Shown: one piece after another, positions 1-8,514 of the stretch
How the letters are laid out: the number at the start of each line of letters is the position of its first letter
Position numbering within the stretch: position 1 is the first letter of the stretch
Source of the DNA: an uncultured Lachnospiraceae bacterium
Lineage (GTDB): Bacteria; Bacillota; Clostridia; Lachnospirales; Lachnospiraceae
Direction of reading: 5' to 3'
Length of the DNA: 64,000 nt
NCBI GenBank assembly: GCA_946615865.1
Contig: CAMOIJ010000005.1
Location: forward strand, 52,364-116,363
Translations under genes and position numbers: made by a program
The notes under the pieces: model-generated
What the model was told of the DNA's origin: nothing
The model's database searches: none
Seen by the model: only the letters and a program-made list of their open reading frames with translations

Positions 1-194
1 TCTGCGTAGGCAGCGTCATCGTATGGATCGTCGGCTTCCTTAAGGAACACGGCGTCGATGTGAGAGGAAAAATACTGAATGCGCGCACTCCCTACAAGTG
101 GAGCGTGTATTATCTGATCATCTTCGCGATCCTGCTGTTTGGAGCATATGGAACAGGTTATCAGCCTGTAGATCTGATCTACGCGGGGTTCTGA
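1..194 (+). CDS. MBOAT family O-acyltransferase, C-terminal end (partial)
   Basis: Only the last 63 codons are inside the window; the reading frame starts at base 3 and stops with TGA at 192-194. The visible part has two hydrophobic stretches and ends YGTGYQPVDLIYAGF, which closely resembles the C-terminus of AlgI/DltB-like membrane-bound O-acyltransferases. Such proteins move acyl groups, usually acetyl, across the membrane for transfer to extracellular polysaccharide. The next gene begins one base after the stop and encodes an SGNH-type protein, the usual partner of AlgI-like transporters, which supports the call. Substrate unknown. Confidence 0.75.
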   Translation, partial: CVGSVIVWIVGFLKEHGVDVRGKILNARTPYKWSVYYLIIFAILLFGAYGTGYQPVDLIYAGF

Positions 195-195
195 T

Positions 196-1242
196 ATGAC
201 ACAGGACAGCAGAAAGAGTATTGTTAAACTGATCCTTTTCGGGGGCATTACATTACTCGCGCTTGTGATTGCGTCAGCAATGATGAAACCCACGAAATGG
301 TTTGATGAAAAACTGATCCAGGACAGAAACGCCCGCACTGTACAGATGATGGAACAGCCGGAGAATACGATCGATGTTTTGAATCTCGGAGACAGTCTGA
401 GCACTGCAGGCTTTTCGCCCATGGAACTCTGGAGAGATCAGGGATATACCTCTTTCAATATCGGCGCAGACGGAATGCGTATGAACGAAGCTTATTACGC
501 CGTGGTTGAAGCATGTGAGAAGCAGAAGCCGAAATATCTTATGATCGAATCGCTGACGCTTTTCCGCTATGCAATGGGACAGGATCTGCAGATGCTCCTC
601 TCTCAGCCGCTCTATCATCGGTTTTCTTTTCTGAAATACCACAATATTTGGAAATCTCTGGTGGAAGAAAAAGGATTGATGGAGTATCACAGAGGTTATA
701 CCATCAATCAGAATGTGTGGGAATACGACGGTGAAGAGGATTATCTGAATCTCAATGTTGGTGATTCCAACAGCAAGCTGACCATATCTGCTTTAAACAG
801 CATGACATTTGACCGGATCAAAAAATTCTGTGATGAGAGAGGAATAGAGATCATTATTTACAGCATGCCCTCCGCCAAGAACTATAATCAGATCCGGATC
901 GACGCCATGGAGGCTTTCGCGAAAGAAAAAGGCGTGACCTATATCGACCTGAACGAAAAGGCGGATGATTTGGGGATTGACTGGACACAGGATACCAACG
1001 ACGGCGGCGATCACATGAATCTGAACGGCGCAAAAAAGGTCGTGAAGTATTTTGGGAATTATTTCCGGGAAAACCTGAACCTGACGGACCATAGGGGAGA
1101 TCCCTCTTATAGTGATTGGGACGAGGAACTCGTGGAATACGACAAACTCGTTGAAGAGATGGATGGAAAGAGTTACCTGGACATCTACACTGAGAAGAAG
1201 AACAAAGAGTGGGACGAGAAATATAATAATAAACAAAAATAG
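196..1242 (+). CDS. SGNH/GDSL-like membrane-anchored protein, probable glycan O-acetylation partner
   Basis: 348 aa. One N-terminal membrane segment (about residues 11-30) is followed by an extracellular SGNH-hydrolase-like domain. Block I reads LGDS at residues 64-67; a late GGDHMNLNG motif (about 270-278) fits the catalytic His block. The C-terminal tail (LTDHRGDP, then Trp and acidic/Lys-rich sequence) is shared with the next gene. It starts immediately after an MBOAT gene, so the likely role is AlgJ/AlgX/PatB-like transfer of acyl groups onto a surface polysaccharide. The start has a GGGG purine run upstream, within the end of the MBOAT gene, suggesting translational coupling. Acetyltransferase rather than esterase activity is inferred from context. 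Confidence 0.7.
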   Translation: MTQDSRKSIVKLILFGGITLLALVIASAMMKPTKWFDEKLIQDRNARTVQMMEQPENTIDVLNLGDSLSTAGFSPMELWRDQGYTSFNIGADGMRMNEAYYAVVEACEKQKPKYLMIESLTLFRYAMGQDLQMLLSQPLYHRFSFLKYHNIWKSLVEEKGLMEYHRGYTINQNVWEYDGEEDYLNLNVGDSNSKLTISALNSMTFDRIKKFCDERGIEIIIYSMPSAKNYNQIRIDAMEAFAKEKGVTYIDLNEKADDLGIDWTQDTNDGGDHMNLNGAKKVVKYFGNYFRENLNLTDHRGDPSYSDWDEELVEYDKLVEEMDGKSYLDIYTEKKNKEWDEKYNNKQK

Positions 1243-1266
1243 TATTAAAGTCCCGCAAGAATTCGG

Positions 1267-1307
1267 GCTCCGGGTCTGCGATTTTACCGCGGGCCTGGAG
1301 CTTTTTT
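1267..1307 (+). terminator. Intrinsic terminator between the SGNH paralogues
   Basis: GCTCCGGG at 1267-1274 pairs with CCTGGAGC at 1294-1301 (one G-T pair), followed by six T. It would end or reduce transcription of the MBOAT-SGNH unit before the second SGNH gene. Confidence 0.7.
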
Positions 1308-1321
1308 GAAATAAGGACAAG

Positions 1322-2344
1322 ATGAAGAATTTACTTAAGATTGCAGGCTTCGTGAGCATATTTCTCATCATAACGGTATTCCTGGGCTTTTTCTTCGACG
1401 GAGGGAGCTGGTATTCCAGAGGATTTATTGCGGAGAGAGATTCAAGACTGGCCGGATTTGAAAATGAACCAAAAGGACAGATCGATGTGATCTGCGTAGG
1501 CAACAGTCTGGGTATATGCGGCGTAGATCCCATGTATTTGTATAAGAACTATGGAATCACCTCTTACAATATCGGCTGTGAGATGCAGATGCCGGTTGAA
1601 ACCTATTACACGATACGGAGGACGATCAAGGACCAGCCGGTAAAAGTGATCCTCTGGGAAGCAAACAATATATCAAAGCATCACAAAAATCTGGATGCAT
1701 ATATTTCACGCCTGGCGGAAGCGATCAGATACAGGTCCCCTTTTATTAAATACCACTATGTCTGGAAGAACGTAGTCGACGGCTATATTCAAAGGAATTA
1801 CTTTAAGGGATTTTCAGTTAATGAGATCGCTAAGCCGTATACCGGTGGAGAATACTATGATTACAGCGATGAACATGTCGATAAATTTGCCCGCGAACAG
1901 TATTACTATTTTGACAAGATCAAAGAATTGTGCGACGAGAATAATATAGAACTGATTCTTTACGGCGTTCCTTCTCCTGTCAGTTACAATATCAGGATGC
2001 ACAGAGGGATCGAGAAACTGGCAGAGGAAAATGGTGTTGCCTTTCTTGATGGCAATAGTGATACAGATAAACTTCACATTGACTGGGAGAAAGATACTTT
2101 TGATAAAGGCGATCACCTGAATCTTTTCGGGTCCGCAAAAATGACGGATTACCTGGCACAATACATGACAGGCAATTGCGAGCTGACAGATCATCGCGAT
2201 GATCCCGCATATCAGTCATGGAATGAATTGATCACAGCTTATGAGCAGGAGATCAAAGATATGGAGGGAACCTCGTATTCGGAAATAGAAAAAGAGCGAA
2301 AGAGGGAGAAGAAAAACCGATATAATTATAAGGATGCTGAGTGA
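1322..2344 (+). CDS. SGNH/GDSL-like membrane-anchored protein, second paralogue
   Basis: 340 aa, same architecture and clear similarity to the preceding SGNH gene: an N-terminal membrane segment (about residues 5-25), an SGNH-like domain, a KGDHLNLFG block near the end and the same LTDHRDDP tail. The block I motif is GNS (residues 60-62) instead of GDS, so the serine is kept but the preceding Asp is Asn. An adjacent tandem duplication is the simplest origin. It lies behind a terminator, 79 bp after the first copy. Its stop shares one base with the ATG of the decayed third copy. Likely role as for the first copy; division of labour unknown. Confidence 0.65.
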   Translation: MKNLLKIAGFVSIFLIITVFLGFFFDGGSWYSRGFIAERDSRLAGFENEPKGQIDVICVGNSLGICGVDPMYLYKNYGITSYNIGCEMQMPVETYYTIRRTIKDQPVKVILWEANNISKHHKNLDAYISRLAEAIRYRSPFIKYHYVWKNVVDGYIQRNYFKGFSVNEIAKPYTGGEYYDYSDEHVDKFAREQYYYFDKIKELCDENNIELILYGVPSPVSYNIRMHRGIEKLAEENGVAFLDGNSDTDKLHIDWEKDTFDKGDHLNLFGSAKMTDYLAQYMTGNCELTDHRDDPAYQSWNELITAYEQEIKDMEGTSYSEIEKERKREKKNRYNYKDAE

Positions 2345-2634
2345 TGAAATTTAGAAATACGGGAATAATCAAGTCATCAATATCGGTGCTGACGGCATTC
2401 GTATGCCGGAAGTTTACTATACGATCCTGGAAGCGAGCGAGAAACAGAATGTATTTCACGAGAGAGGGGATCCTTACAGATCACAGAGGAGATCCTGCTT
2501 ACAGCAGCTGGGACGAGGAACTCAAAGCTTATGACAAACTTGTGGAAGAGATGGAAGGAATAAGCTTCTACCACGTTCAGAAACGGGTTGAAAAGGAGCG
2601 CAAAGAGGAAAAAGAAAAAGCCAAAGAAGAATAG
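2344..2634 (+). pseudogene. Decayed third SGNH paralogue (internal deletion and frameshift)
   Basis: Two separated pieces of the SGNH family are joined here in different frames. From base 2355, a frame without a start reads KYGNNQVINIGADGIRMPEV and continues to about 2450, matching residues 80-110 of the first SGNH protein (its SFNIGADGMRMNEA segment). From about 2452, another frame reads YFTREGILTDHRGDPAYSSW and continues to the stop, matching the last 65 residues of the same protein. About 230 middle residues and the N-terminus are missing. The 97-codon ORF that spans it is therefore unlikely to make a working enzyme, although the tail itself is intact and could still be translated. Confidence 0.75.
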
Positions 2635-2670
2635 ATTTAGTGTATACTAAGAGTACGTAATGTATAAGAA

Positions 2671-2701
2671 CTGAGAGCTTTCAGGGGTGAGATGCTCTCA
2701 G
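2671..2701 (+). other. Perfect 8-bp hairpin before the HerA-like gene
   Basis: CTGAGAGC at 2671-2678 and GCTCTCAG at 2694-2701 form a perfect stem with a 15-base loop. There is no T-run behind it, so it is a weak terminator at best; it may be an RNA structure in the leader of the next gene. Confidence 0.4.
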
Positions 2702-2744
2702 ACTAAAAACAACCTATTCAGTTTTATGTGACGGGGGTGACAAA

Positions 2745-4343
2745 GTGTATAAGGATGGCAAAATTTGGCTGGCTCTTAATGATGCCGGAGAGGAGATCTG
2801 CCTTCTGCCCGCAAAGGCAAACAGGCACGGTTTGGTCGCGGGAGCGACCGGAACAGGAAAAACCGTGACTCTCAAAGTCATGGCTGAGGCGTTCAGCGAT
2901 ATGGGAGTTCCCGTATTTCTTGCGGACGTAAAGGGCGACATTGCCGGAATGATGGCTCCCGGTGAGGACAGTGAGAACATGCGTGAAAGGATCGAGCGCT
3001 TCGGTCTTGCGCAGTATGGATTTTTCTATCAGGGATATCCGGTCACATTCTGGGATATTTACGGAGAAAAAGGCATTCAGCTAAGGACAACAGTTTCTGA
3101 GATGGGGCCGCTTCTTTTGTCCCGCATTCTTAAACTCAATGAGCTGCAGTCCAACATCCTGTCGATCATCTTCAAGATCGCCGATGACAACGGGCTTCTT
3201 CTGATCGATCTCAAAGATCTCAAGTCCATGCTCAATCATGTGAATGATAACCGCAAGGATTATGAGGCTATGTATGGCAAGATGAGTCCCGCTTCCATTG
3301 CGGCGATCCTTCGCGCAGTTGTCGCTATGGAGATCGACGGCGGCGAGACATTCTTCGGTGAGCCCGGTCTCAATATCCGCGACTGGCTGGCCGCAGAAGG
3401 CGGCAAGGGCATGATCAATATTTTGGACAGTGAGAGCCTGATCAACAACGGAAGACTTTATTCAACATTCCTTCTGTGGCTTCTTTCTGAACTGTTCGAG
3501 ATGCTTCCGGAAGTGGGCGATCTCTCAAGGCCCAAGATGGTATTCTTCTTTGACGAGGCCCATCTGCTCTTCAATGACGCGCCCAAGGCTCTGTTAGAGA
3601 AGATCGAGCAGGTAGTAAAACTCATCCGCTCCAAGGGAGTAGGAGTCTATTTCTGCACGCAGAATCCCAGGGATATTCCGGACGGAGTCCTCGCGCAGCT
3701 CGGCAACAGGGTCCAGCACGGGCTCCGGGCTTATACCCCCGCTGACCAGAAGGCCGTCAAGGCTGCAGCGGAATCGTTCCGGGTCAATCCCGAATTCAAT
3801 ACCTTTAATACGATCCTTGAACTGGGAACCGGCGAAGCTGTAGTTTCTTTCCTTCAGGAAGACGGCACGCCGAGCGTCGCGCAGAAGGTATCCATACTTC
3901 CTCCGCAGAGCCGAATGGGCGCTGTGAGCGATTATGAGAGGGACCAGAAGATCAAGGAGAGCATTCTCTACGGCAAATACGCGGAAGCGGTCGACCCTGA
4001 ATCCGCATATGAGATCCTTCTGCGTCTCGGAATTGAGAAGGAAGCGGCGCTTGCCAGAGCGAAGGAAGAAGCAGAGGCCGCCAAACTCAAAGCGAAAGAA
4101 GAGGCGGAAGCTGCCAAACAGCAGGCTAAAGAGGCGGCGGCGGCCGCCAGAGAGGCCGAGAAGGAAGCTGCGGCCAAGAAGCGCGCTGCCAAGACGATCG
4201 GAGGCACTGTCGCGGGTACGGTCGGCAGAGAAGTCGGAAAGACTGTGGGCGGAACTATCGGCGGAAAATTCGGAAAGACCCTCGGCGGCAATCTGGGATC
4301 CAGCCTCGGAAGAGGAATTCTCAACACACTTTTCGGAAGCTGA
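2745..4343 (+). CDS. HerA-like P-loop ATPase (DUF853 family)
   Basis: 532 aa starting at GTG, with GGGGGTG about 8 bases upstream. The N-terminus carries the family's ANRHGLVAGATGTGKT sequence (Walker A at residues 33-40); Walker B is FFFDEAH (Asp270, Glu271). The family is a soluble relative of HerA/FtsK pump ATPases; its cellular role is not firmly established. After about residue 435 the protein becomes an Ala/Glu/Lys-rich coiled coil, then a Gly-rich tail with repeated TVGG/GKTLGG-type units ending GRGILNTLFGS, which is common in this family. It stands alone between hairpins, so context gives no functional hint. Confidence 0.85.
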   Translation: MYKDGKIWLALNDAGEEICLLPAKANRHGLVAGATGTGKTVTLKVMAEAFSDMGVPVFLADVKGDIAGMMAPGEDSENMRERIERFGLAQYGFFYQGYPVTFWDIYGEKGIQLRTTVSEMGPLLLSRILKLNELQSNILSIIFKIADDNGLLLIDLKDLKSMLNHVNDNRKDYEAMYGKMSPASIAAILRAVVAMEIDGGETFFGEPGLNIRDWLAAEGGKGMINILDSESLINNGRLYSTFLLWLLSELFEMLPEVGDLSRPKMVFFFDEAHLLFNDAPKALLEKIEQVVKLIRSKGVGVYFCTQNPRDIPDGVLAQLGNRVQHGLRAYTPADQKAVKAAAESFRVNPEFNTFNTILELGTGEAVVSFLQEDGTPSVAQKVSILPPQSRMGAVSDYERDQKIKESILYGKYAEAVDPESAYEILLRLGIEKEAALARAKEEAEAAKLKAKEEAEAAKQQAKEAAAAAREAEKEAAAKKRAAKTIGGTVAGTVGREVGKTVGGTIGGKFGKTLGGNLGSSLGRGILNTLFGS

Positions 4344-4402
4344 CCGGCTTCGGCGGAAAATCCGCCGAAAAAAATTGAGTATAATAACGAAAACAGGTCG
4401 AA

Positions 4403-4437
4403 AACGCGGCATATCTGATGATATGCCGCGTTTTTTT
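4403..4437 (+). terminator. Strong intrinsic terminator after the HerA-like gene
   Basis: The arms CGCGGCATATC and GATATGCCGCG, flanked by A and T, enclose a short loop and are followed by seven T. The core closely resembles the terminator at 13407-13442. Confidence 0.9.
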
Positions 4438-4712
4438 GATGCCTTTTCATGCGTACAGGCACATTTTTCTGAAGTATCAACTATAATCTCTCTATCGGTT
4501 CCGGATCGTGCAGTGGTCTTTTGCCGCCGGAACAATGAGGCTGTTTTCTAAAAGCTGCATTTCATGCGCATTTTTCCGCGCAGATCATCCATTGTATCAA
4601 GAACAATACCGGGTAGTTCTCCCAGTTTCACCGGTCCGGCATCAATTGCCGCTCTCGTTGCCCGTTTTCATAAAGTCACAATTCATAAGTCATTACTAGC
4701 AGGAGTAAAGAG
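4438..4712 (+). other. Intergenic stretch without a recognisable gene
   Basis: Nothing on the plus strand looks coding. On the minus strand, 4548-4667 is an open stretch of 39 codons without a suitable start, ending GKMRMKCSF; it may be the 3' remnant of a lost gene but could be chance. The final bases before 4713 hold the AGGAGTAAAGAG ribosome binding site of the surface protein gene. No convincing promoter was found. Confidence 0.5.
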
Positions 4713-7700
4713 ATGAAGAGGTTTTTTAGCTGGATGCTTGCAGCGGCTATTGCTGCGGCAGCGGTCATTTCGACGTCGGTTCCGGGGACAGTCTGCGCCG
4801 CGGAATCTTTTGACGCGGGTACGACAGAGGCGGCTGCGGATGATGAAAACGAGGTTACCGGAAAGAATGCGGAAGGAGCAGAGAATTCTTCTTATGCTGC
4901 AACAGTTCATGAAGAGAAATGGGAAGTCGCGCCCGAAACAGAGCCTGAAAGAGAGGAGCCCGAAGCCGGGCCCGAAAAAAAAGAGCCCGATGATGAGCCT
5001 GAAGGGGATATTTCCGGAGAACCGAATGTGGAACCCAAGGAAAGCACTGCCGAAAAGAAAGCCGGAAAAGCGGTGCTGACCGCTGCACCTGAACCTGACT
5101 GGACGAAAGGAGGCGGAGGGATCAGAAACGTTTCGGATCTGCTCAGGATAACTCACCACGATCAATACCGCTACTGGTATGCTGATTTCGGATTTCTGGG
5201 GGAGGGCGAAGACAAATGGTCAACTTTCTGCTATGGCATGTATTTAGGTGATAAACTGGTTGGATGGTCCTACTGCCTGGATCCGCATCTGGACGGGCGC
5301 GAAATGGAGGGCGTGACAGCAGGGGAAGTGTATGAGGTTTCGGCACCAATGTTTGTGAAAGCCCTCTATTACGGACCAAGCGGTCCCGGTTCAGATGTGA
5401 TCGAGGGAATAACAGGTACTTCTGATTACGGCGCAAACAATATTGTCACACATGTCGCGGCGTCTGAGATCTACGCGCGGCTTGGATATTCCCAGTCCGA
5501 CGCCGGAGAAGGATTTGAAAATACTAACGACAGACTGAAAAATCTGGTATACAGATATGTAAAAGCGATCGAGGACCTGCCGGTTCCCGGAGGGTACTAC
5601 GGATATGTCACGGAAAAGAACGGCCGCTCCGGATATGGATACAGAAATCAGAACTTCGGCTTTGGCAGTTACTCGCTCTTACCCGGCGTCAAGGTCAGAA
5701 AAGTATCATCTGATCCCGGCATGTCAGGAGGCAGCAGCTGCTACGGACTCAAAGACGCAGTCTACTGGATCTACACATCTGAACATGAGGCGCGTTTAAG
5801 AGGAGACGCGGGATATGTGAGCGGCGGCACTCTGGTCACGGGGTCAGACGGGGTTTCTGGTACTGTTGAACTGAGCCCCGGTACTTACTATATGATCGAA
5901 GGAACGGCTCCGGACGGATTCGAACTTTCAGACAGGGTATATGAATTTACCGCAGGTGCGGGAGAAACCACAGTTGTAACAGCATATGACAGCCCCAAAT
6001 GTGTTCCCGCAAATCTTATGATCGAAAAGAAATGTAAGGGCGCAGAAGGAGGGAGGATCAACAGTCTTGAAGGGACAAAGTTCACTGTCAACTACTATAA
6101 AGGCTACTATAACGCCTCTTCTCTTCCTTCAAAACCTTCTGCCAGCTGGGTCATAAAGACTCTGAAGAGCGGAAACAAATACACCGCGATGCTCAGGAAC
6201 GAAAATCTTGTCTCCGGTACACTGTACAAAAGAGGAGGAGAGGTCGTCTTTCCTCTTGGGACGATCACTATCACGGAAACGGAAGCTGCCCCCGGCTACA
6301 TTAACGACGGCACGTTCGGCGGCTTTAAAATGTATGTCGGACAGATCAAAGATGTCTCAGGAAAGGGAGATGTAAGACTTGTCGATATACAGGGGAAGAG
6401 AACGTCTTCGGGCAGCTTTGAGGTAACGGATACTCCGGATAAGCCCGGTGTGATAACAAAGGCCTGTGATCAGGCAACCGGTTCCCAAAATGCCTTTGCA
6501 GGAGGAGAGATCACGATCCTCGACAATGTGTCTTATAAAAACCTGATCATTGGAAATGAATATGTTATAAAGGGGCGCCTTGTCGACAAGGAAACCGGCG
6601 AAACTGTCAAAGACGCGGAAGGGCATGAAGTCACCGCGGAGAAAAAATTCACTGCAGATAAGATCAACGGCACTGTAGACATAGCATTTTCTTTCAAGGC
6701 GGACGATTCGCTTGCCGGGAAGACAACAGTTGTATTTGAAACTTTGCAATACGAGGGAAAGGATCTTGCAGTCCACGCCGACCTCGAAGATCTGCCGCAG
6801 CATATTTACTTTCCTCGGATTGGAACTGAGGCAGTTAATCCCGCCGCCGGAGACCATATCATGGCTGCGGGAGAAGAGGCCGAGATCAGGGATACCGTCT
6901 CATACGAGAAACTGCTGCCCGGAACAGAGTATACGCTCAAGGGCGTGCTCATAGTGGGATCCACAGGAGAGCCCCTGACAGTAAACGGTGAAGAAGTGAG
7001 AGCGGAAAAGACATTTATTGCTGAGAGTCCCGAGGGAGAAGAGGAACTGGTCTTTAATTTCGACGCGTCAGGGCTCTCCGGCGATGAACTCGTCGTCTTT
7101 GAAGAACTGTATCTGGACACATCTCTGGTCGCGCAGCACAAAGATCCTGAGGACGAAGGCCAGACCGTTTATATTCCGGATGGACACACCACGGCGGCTG
7201 ATCCGGACACGGAGGAACATACAATGATGGCCGGCGGAAAAGTGCTCATCAGAGACAGGGTCTTTTATGAGAATCTTGTGCCGGGCGCCGAATACGCCGT
7301 GCGCGGAAGAGTGATGTTAAAGCCCCTGGGTGATGAAGAAGCCCTGGAACTCGAAGCCGCGATGGTGGATGAGAACGGCAAAGAAGAGGAGGAGCGGATC
7401 TTCACGCCAAAAGAGAGAGACGGAAGTGTGGATGTATATTTTGAAGTTGATTCCGAAGAACTCAGGGGCAGAAGCGTCGTCGTATTCGAGACAGTTGAAT
7501 ATATCGTGCGGGAACCTGAGTCGAGGGTTCTTTTGTTTGCCCATGAGGATATCGCGGATGAAGAGCAGACGATCCATTTCCCTGACGGGGAAACCACAGC
7601 CTTGGACAGCGACACCGGAGGCCATACCGCAAACGCTGATGAAGACGTAAAGATCATTGATGAGGTGAGATACATTAACCTGATCCCCGGAAAGACATAC

Positions 7701-8444
7701 ATTGTGAACGGAACCCTCATGGATAAAGAGACGGGATCTCCCGTGACTGCGGGTGGAAAACCTGTAACGGTCTCACAGGAGTTTGTGCCCGGGAGTGCTG
7801 ACGGAAGCGTGACCGTCGTGTTCGAGTTTGACGCTTCCCTGATCGAAGGGAGGTCTGTCACTGCCTTTGAGAAAGTGACTTCCCGCGGTAAGGAAGTGTT
7901 CGTCCACGAAGACCTTGAAGACAAAGAGCAGAGCATCGATTTCCCGTGGATCCGCACATCTGCAGAAGACATGGCCGACGGTGATAAGGAGATCGCCGCT
8001 GAAGGCACTGTACAGATCAAAGATACAGTTACTTACAGGAATCTGACGCCGGGGACAAAATATCGCCTGTCAGGTGTTTTGATGGACAAGGCTTCCGGAA
8101 AACCTGCTGTAAGCGAAGGACGAGAGATCACAGGAGAGACAGTTTTTACCGCCTCAGAGAAAAGCGGGAAAGCATCTGTGACCTTCAGGCTCAATTCAGC
8201 AGATCTTAAGGACGGAGAATATGTTGTGTTTGAGACACTGTTTGAGAAAGCACCGGAAACAGGCGTAGAAAAAGTGGTCGGCACGCATCAGGATACTGAA
8301 GATAAAGCGCAGACGATAAGACGAAAGACACGGACCGGAACAGCTACGGGCGACGGGAACCATACTGTATTGTGGATCGCTGTTTTAGCAGCCGCATCAG
8401 CATGCGCGGCAGGTATCTTTTTACAAAAAAGAAACAGGAAATAA
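4713..8444 (+). CDS. Large VaFE-repeat surface-anchored adhesin
   Basis: 1243 aa. Order: signal peptide (residues 1-30, cleavage near VCA-AES); a Glu/Pro-rich acidic spacer to about 120; a thioester-type (TQXA-like) domain at about 145-300 with Cys173 and Cys188; two SpaA/prealbumin-like domains to about 590, each ending in typical GTYYMIEGTAPDGFE / GTITITETEAAPGY sequences; five VaFE repeats (about 600-1205); then a transmembrane segment and a basic tail. VaFE domains can form Thr-Gln ester cross-links; here only repeats 2 and 5 keep the Thr (Thr728, Thr1105), while all five keep the Gln (696, 817, 952, 1073, 1200). No LPXTG sortase motif is visible before the membrane segment. The thioester Gln position appears to be His247. 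Likely role: adhesion to host or other cells. It is a single-gene unit ending in a terminator. Confidence 0.88.
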   Translation: MKRFFSWMLAAAIAAAAVISTSVPGTVCAAESFDAGTTEAAADDENEVTGKNAEGAENSSYAATVHEEKWEVAPETEPEREEPEAGPEKKEPDDEPEGDISGEPNVEPKESTAEKKAGKAVLTAAPEPDWTKGGGGIRNVSDLLRITHHDQYRYWYADFGFLGEGEDKWSTFCYGMYLGDKLVGWSYCLDPHLDGREMEGVTAGEVYEVSAPMFVKALYYGPSGPGSDVIEGITGTSDYGANNIVTHVAASEIYARLGYSQSDAGEGFENTNDRLKNLVYRYVKAIEDLPVPGGYYGYVTEKNGRSGYGYRNQNFGFGSYSLLPGVKVRKVSSDPGMSGGSSCYGLKDAVYWIYTSEHEARLRGDAGYVSGGTLVTGSDGVSGTVELSPGTYYMIEGTAPDGFELSDRVYEFTAGAGETTVVTAYDSPKCVPANLMIEKKCKGAEGGRINSLEGTKFTVNYYKGYYNASSLPSKPSASWVIKTLKSGNKYTAMLRNENLVSGTLYKRGGEVVFPLGTITITETEAAPGYINDGTFGGFKMYVGQIKDVSGKGDVRLVDIQGKRTSSGSFEVTDTPDKPGVITKACDQATGSQNAFAGGEITILDNVSYKNLIIGNEYVIKGRLVDKETGETVKDAEGHEVTAEKKFTADKINGTVDIAFSFKADDSLAGKTTVVFETLQYEGKDLAVHADLEDLPQHIYFPRIGTEAVNPAAGDHIMAAGEEAEIRDTVSYEKLLPGTEYTLKGVLIVGSTGEPLTVNGEEVRAEKTFIAESPEGEEELVFNFDASGLSGDELVVFEELYLDTSLVAQHKDPEDEGQTVYIPDGHTTAADPDTEEHTMMAGGKVLIRDRVFYENLVPGAEYAVRGRVMLKPLGDEEALELEAAMVDENGKEEEERIFTPKERDGSVDVYFEVDSEELRGRSVVVFETVEYIVREPESRVLLFAHEDIADEEQTIHFPDGETTALDSDTGGHTANADEDVKIIDEVRYINLIPGKTYIVNGTLMDKETGSPVTAGGKPVTVSQEFVPGSADGSVTVVFEFDASLIEGRSVTAFEKVTSRGKEVFVHEDLEDKEQSIDFPWIRTSAEDMADGDKEIAAEGTVQIKDTVTYRNLTPGTKYRLSGVLMDKASGKPAVSEGREITGETVFTASEKSGKASVTFRLNSADLKDGEYVVFETLFEKAPETGVEKVVGTHQDTEDKAQTIRRKTRTGTATGDGNHTVLWIAVLAAASACAAGIFLQKRNRK

Positions 8445-8458
8445 AATGAGATAATATA

Positions 8459-8488
8459 ACGGGCGCCTTCCGCAGACGGCGCCCGTTT
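8459..8488 (+). terminator. GC-rich terminator after the surface protein gene
   Basis: ACGGGCGCC and GGCGCCCGT form a near-perfect stem around a 10-base loop; only three T follow on the plus strand. It lies between convergent genes and may also serve aroA on the minus strand. Confidence 0.7.
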
Positions 8489-8514
8489 AACTATATGTGT
8501 TATTAAGATGAATC

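Noticed and set aside
4344..4375. Hairpin TTCGGCGGA...TCCGCCGAA directly after the HerA-like gene as a terminator
   Set aside because: The stem is followed by an A-run rather than a T-run on the plus strand; the hairpin at 4403-4437 is the real terminator.
3594..4535. A 313-codon open frame opposite the 3' end of the HerA-like gene
   Set aside because: It is Arg/Ser/Phe-rich low-complexity sequence mirroring the Ala/Gly-rich tail on the other strand and runs through the terminator.
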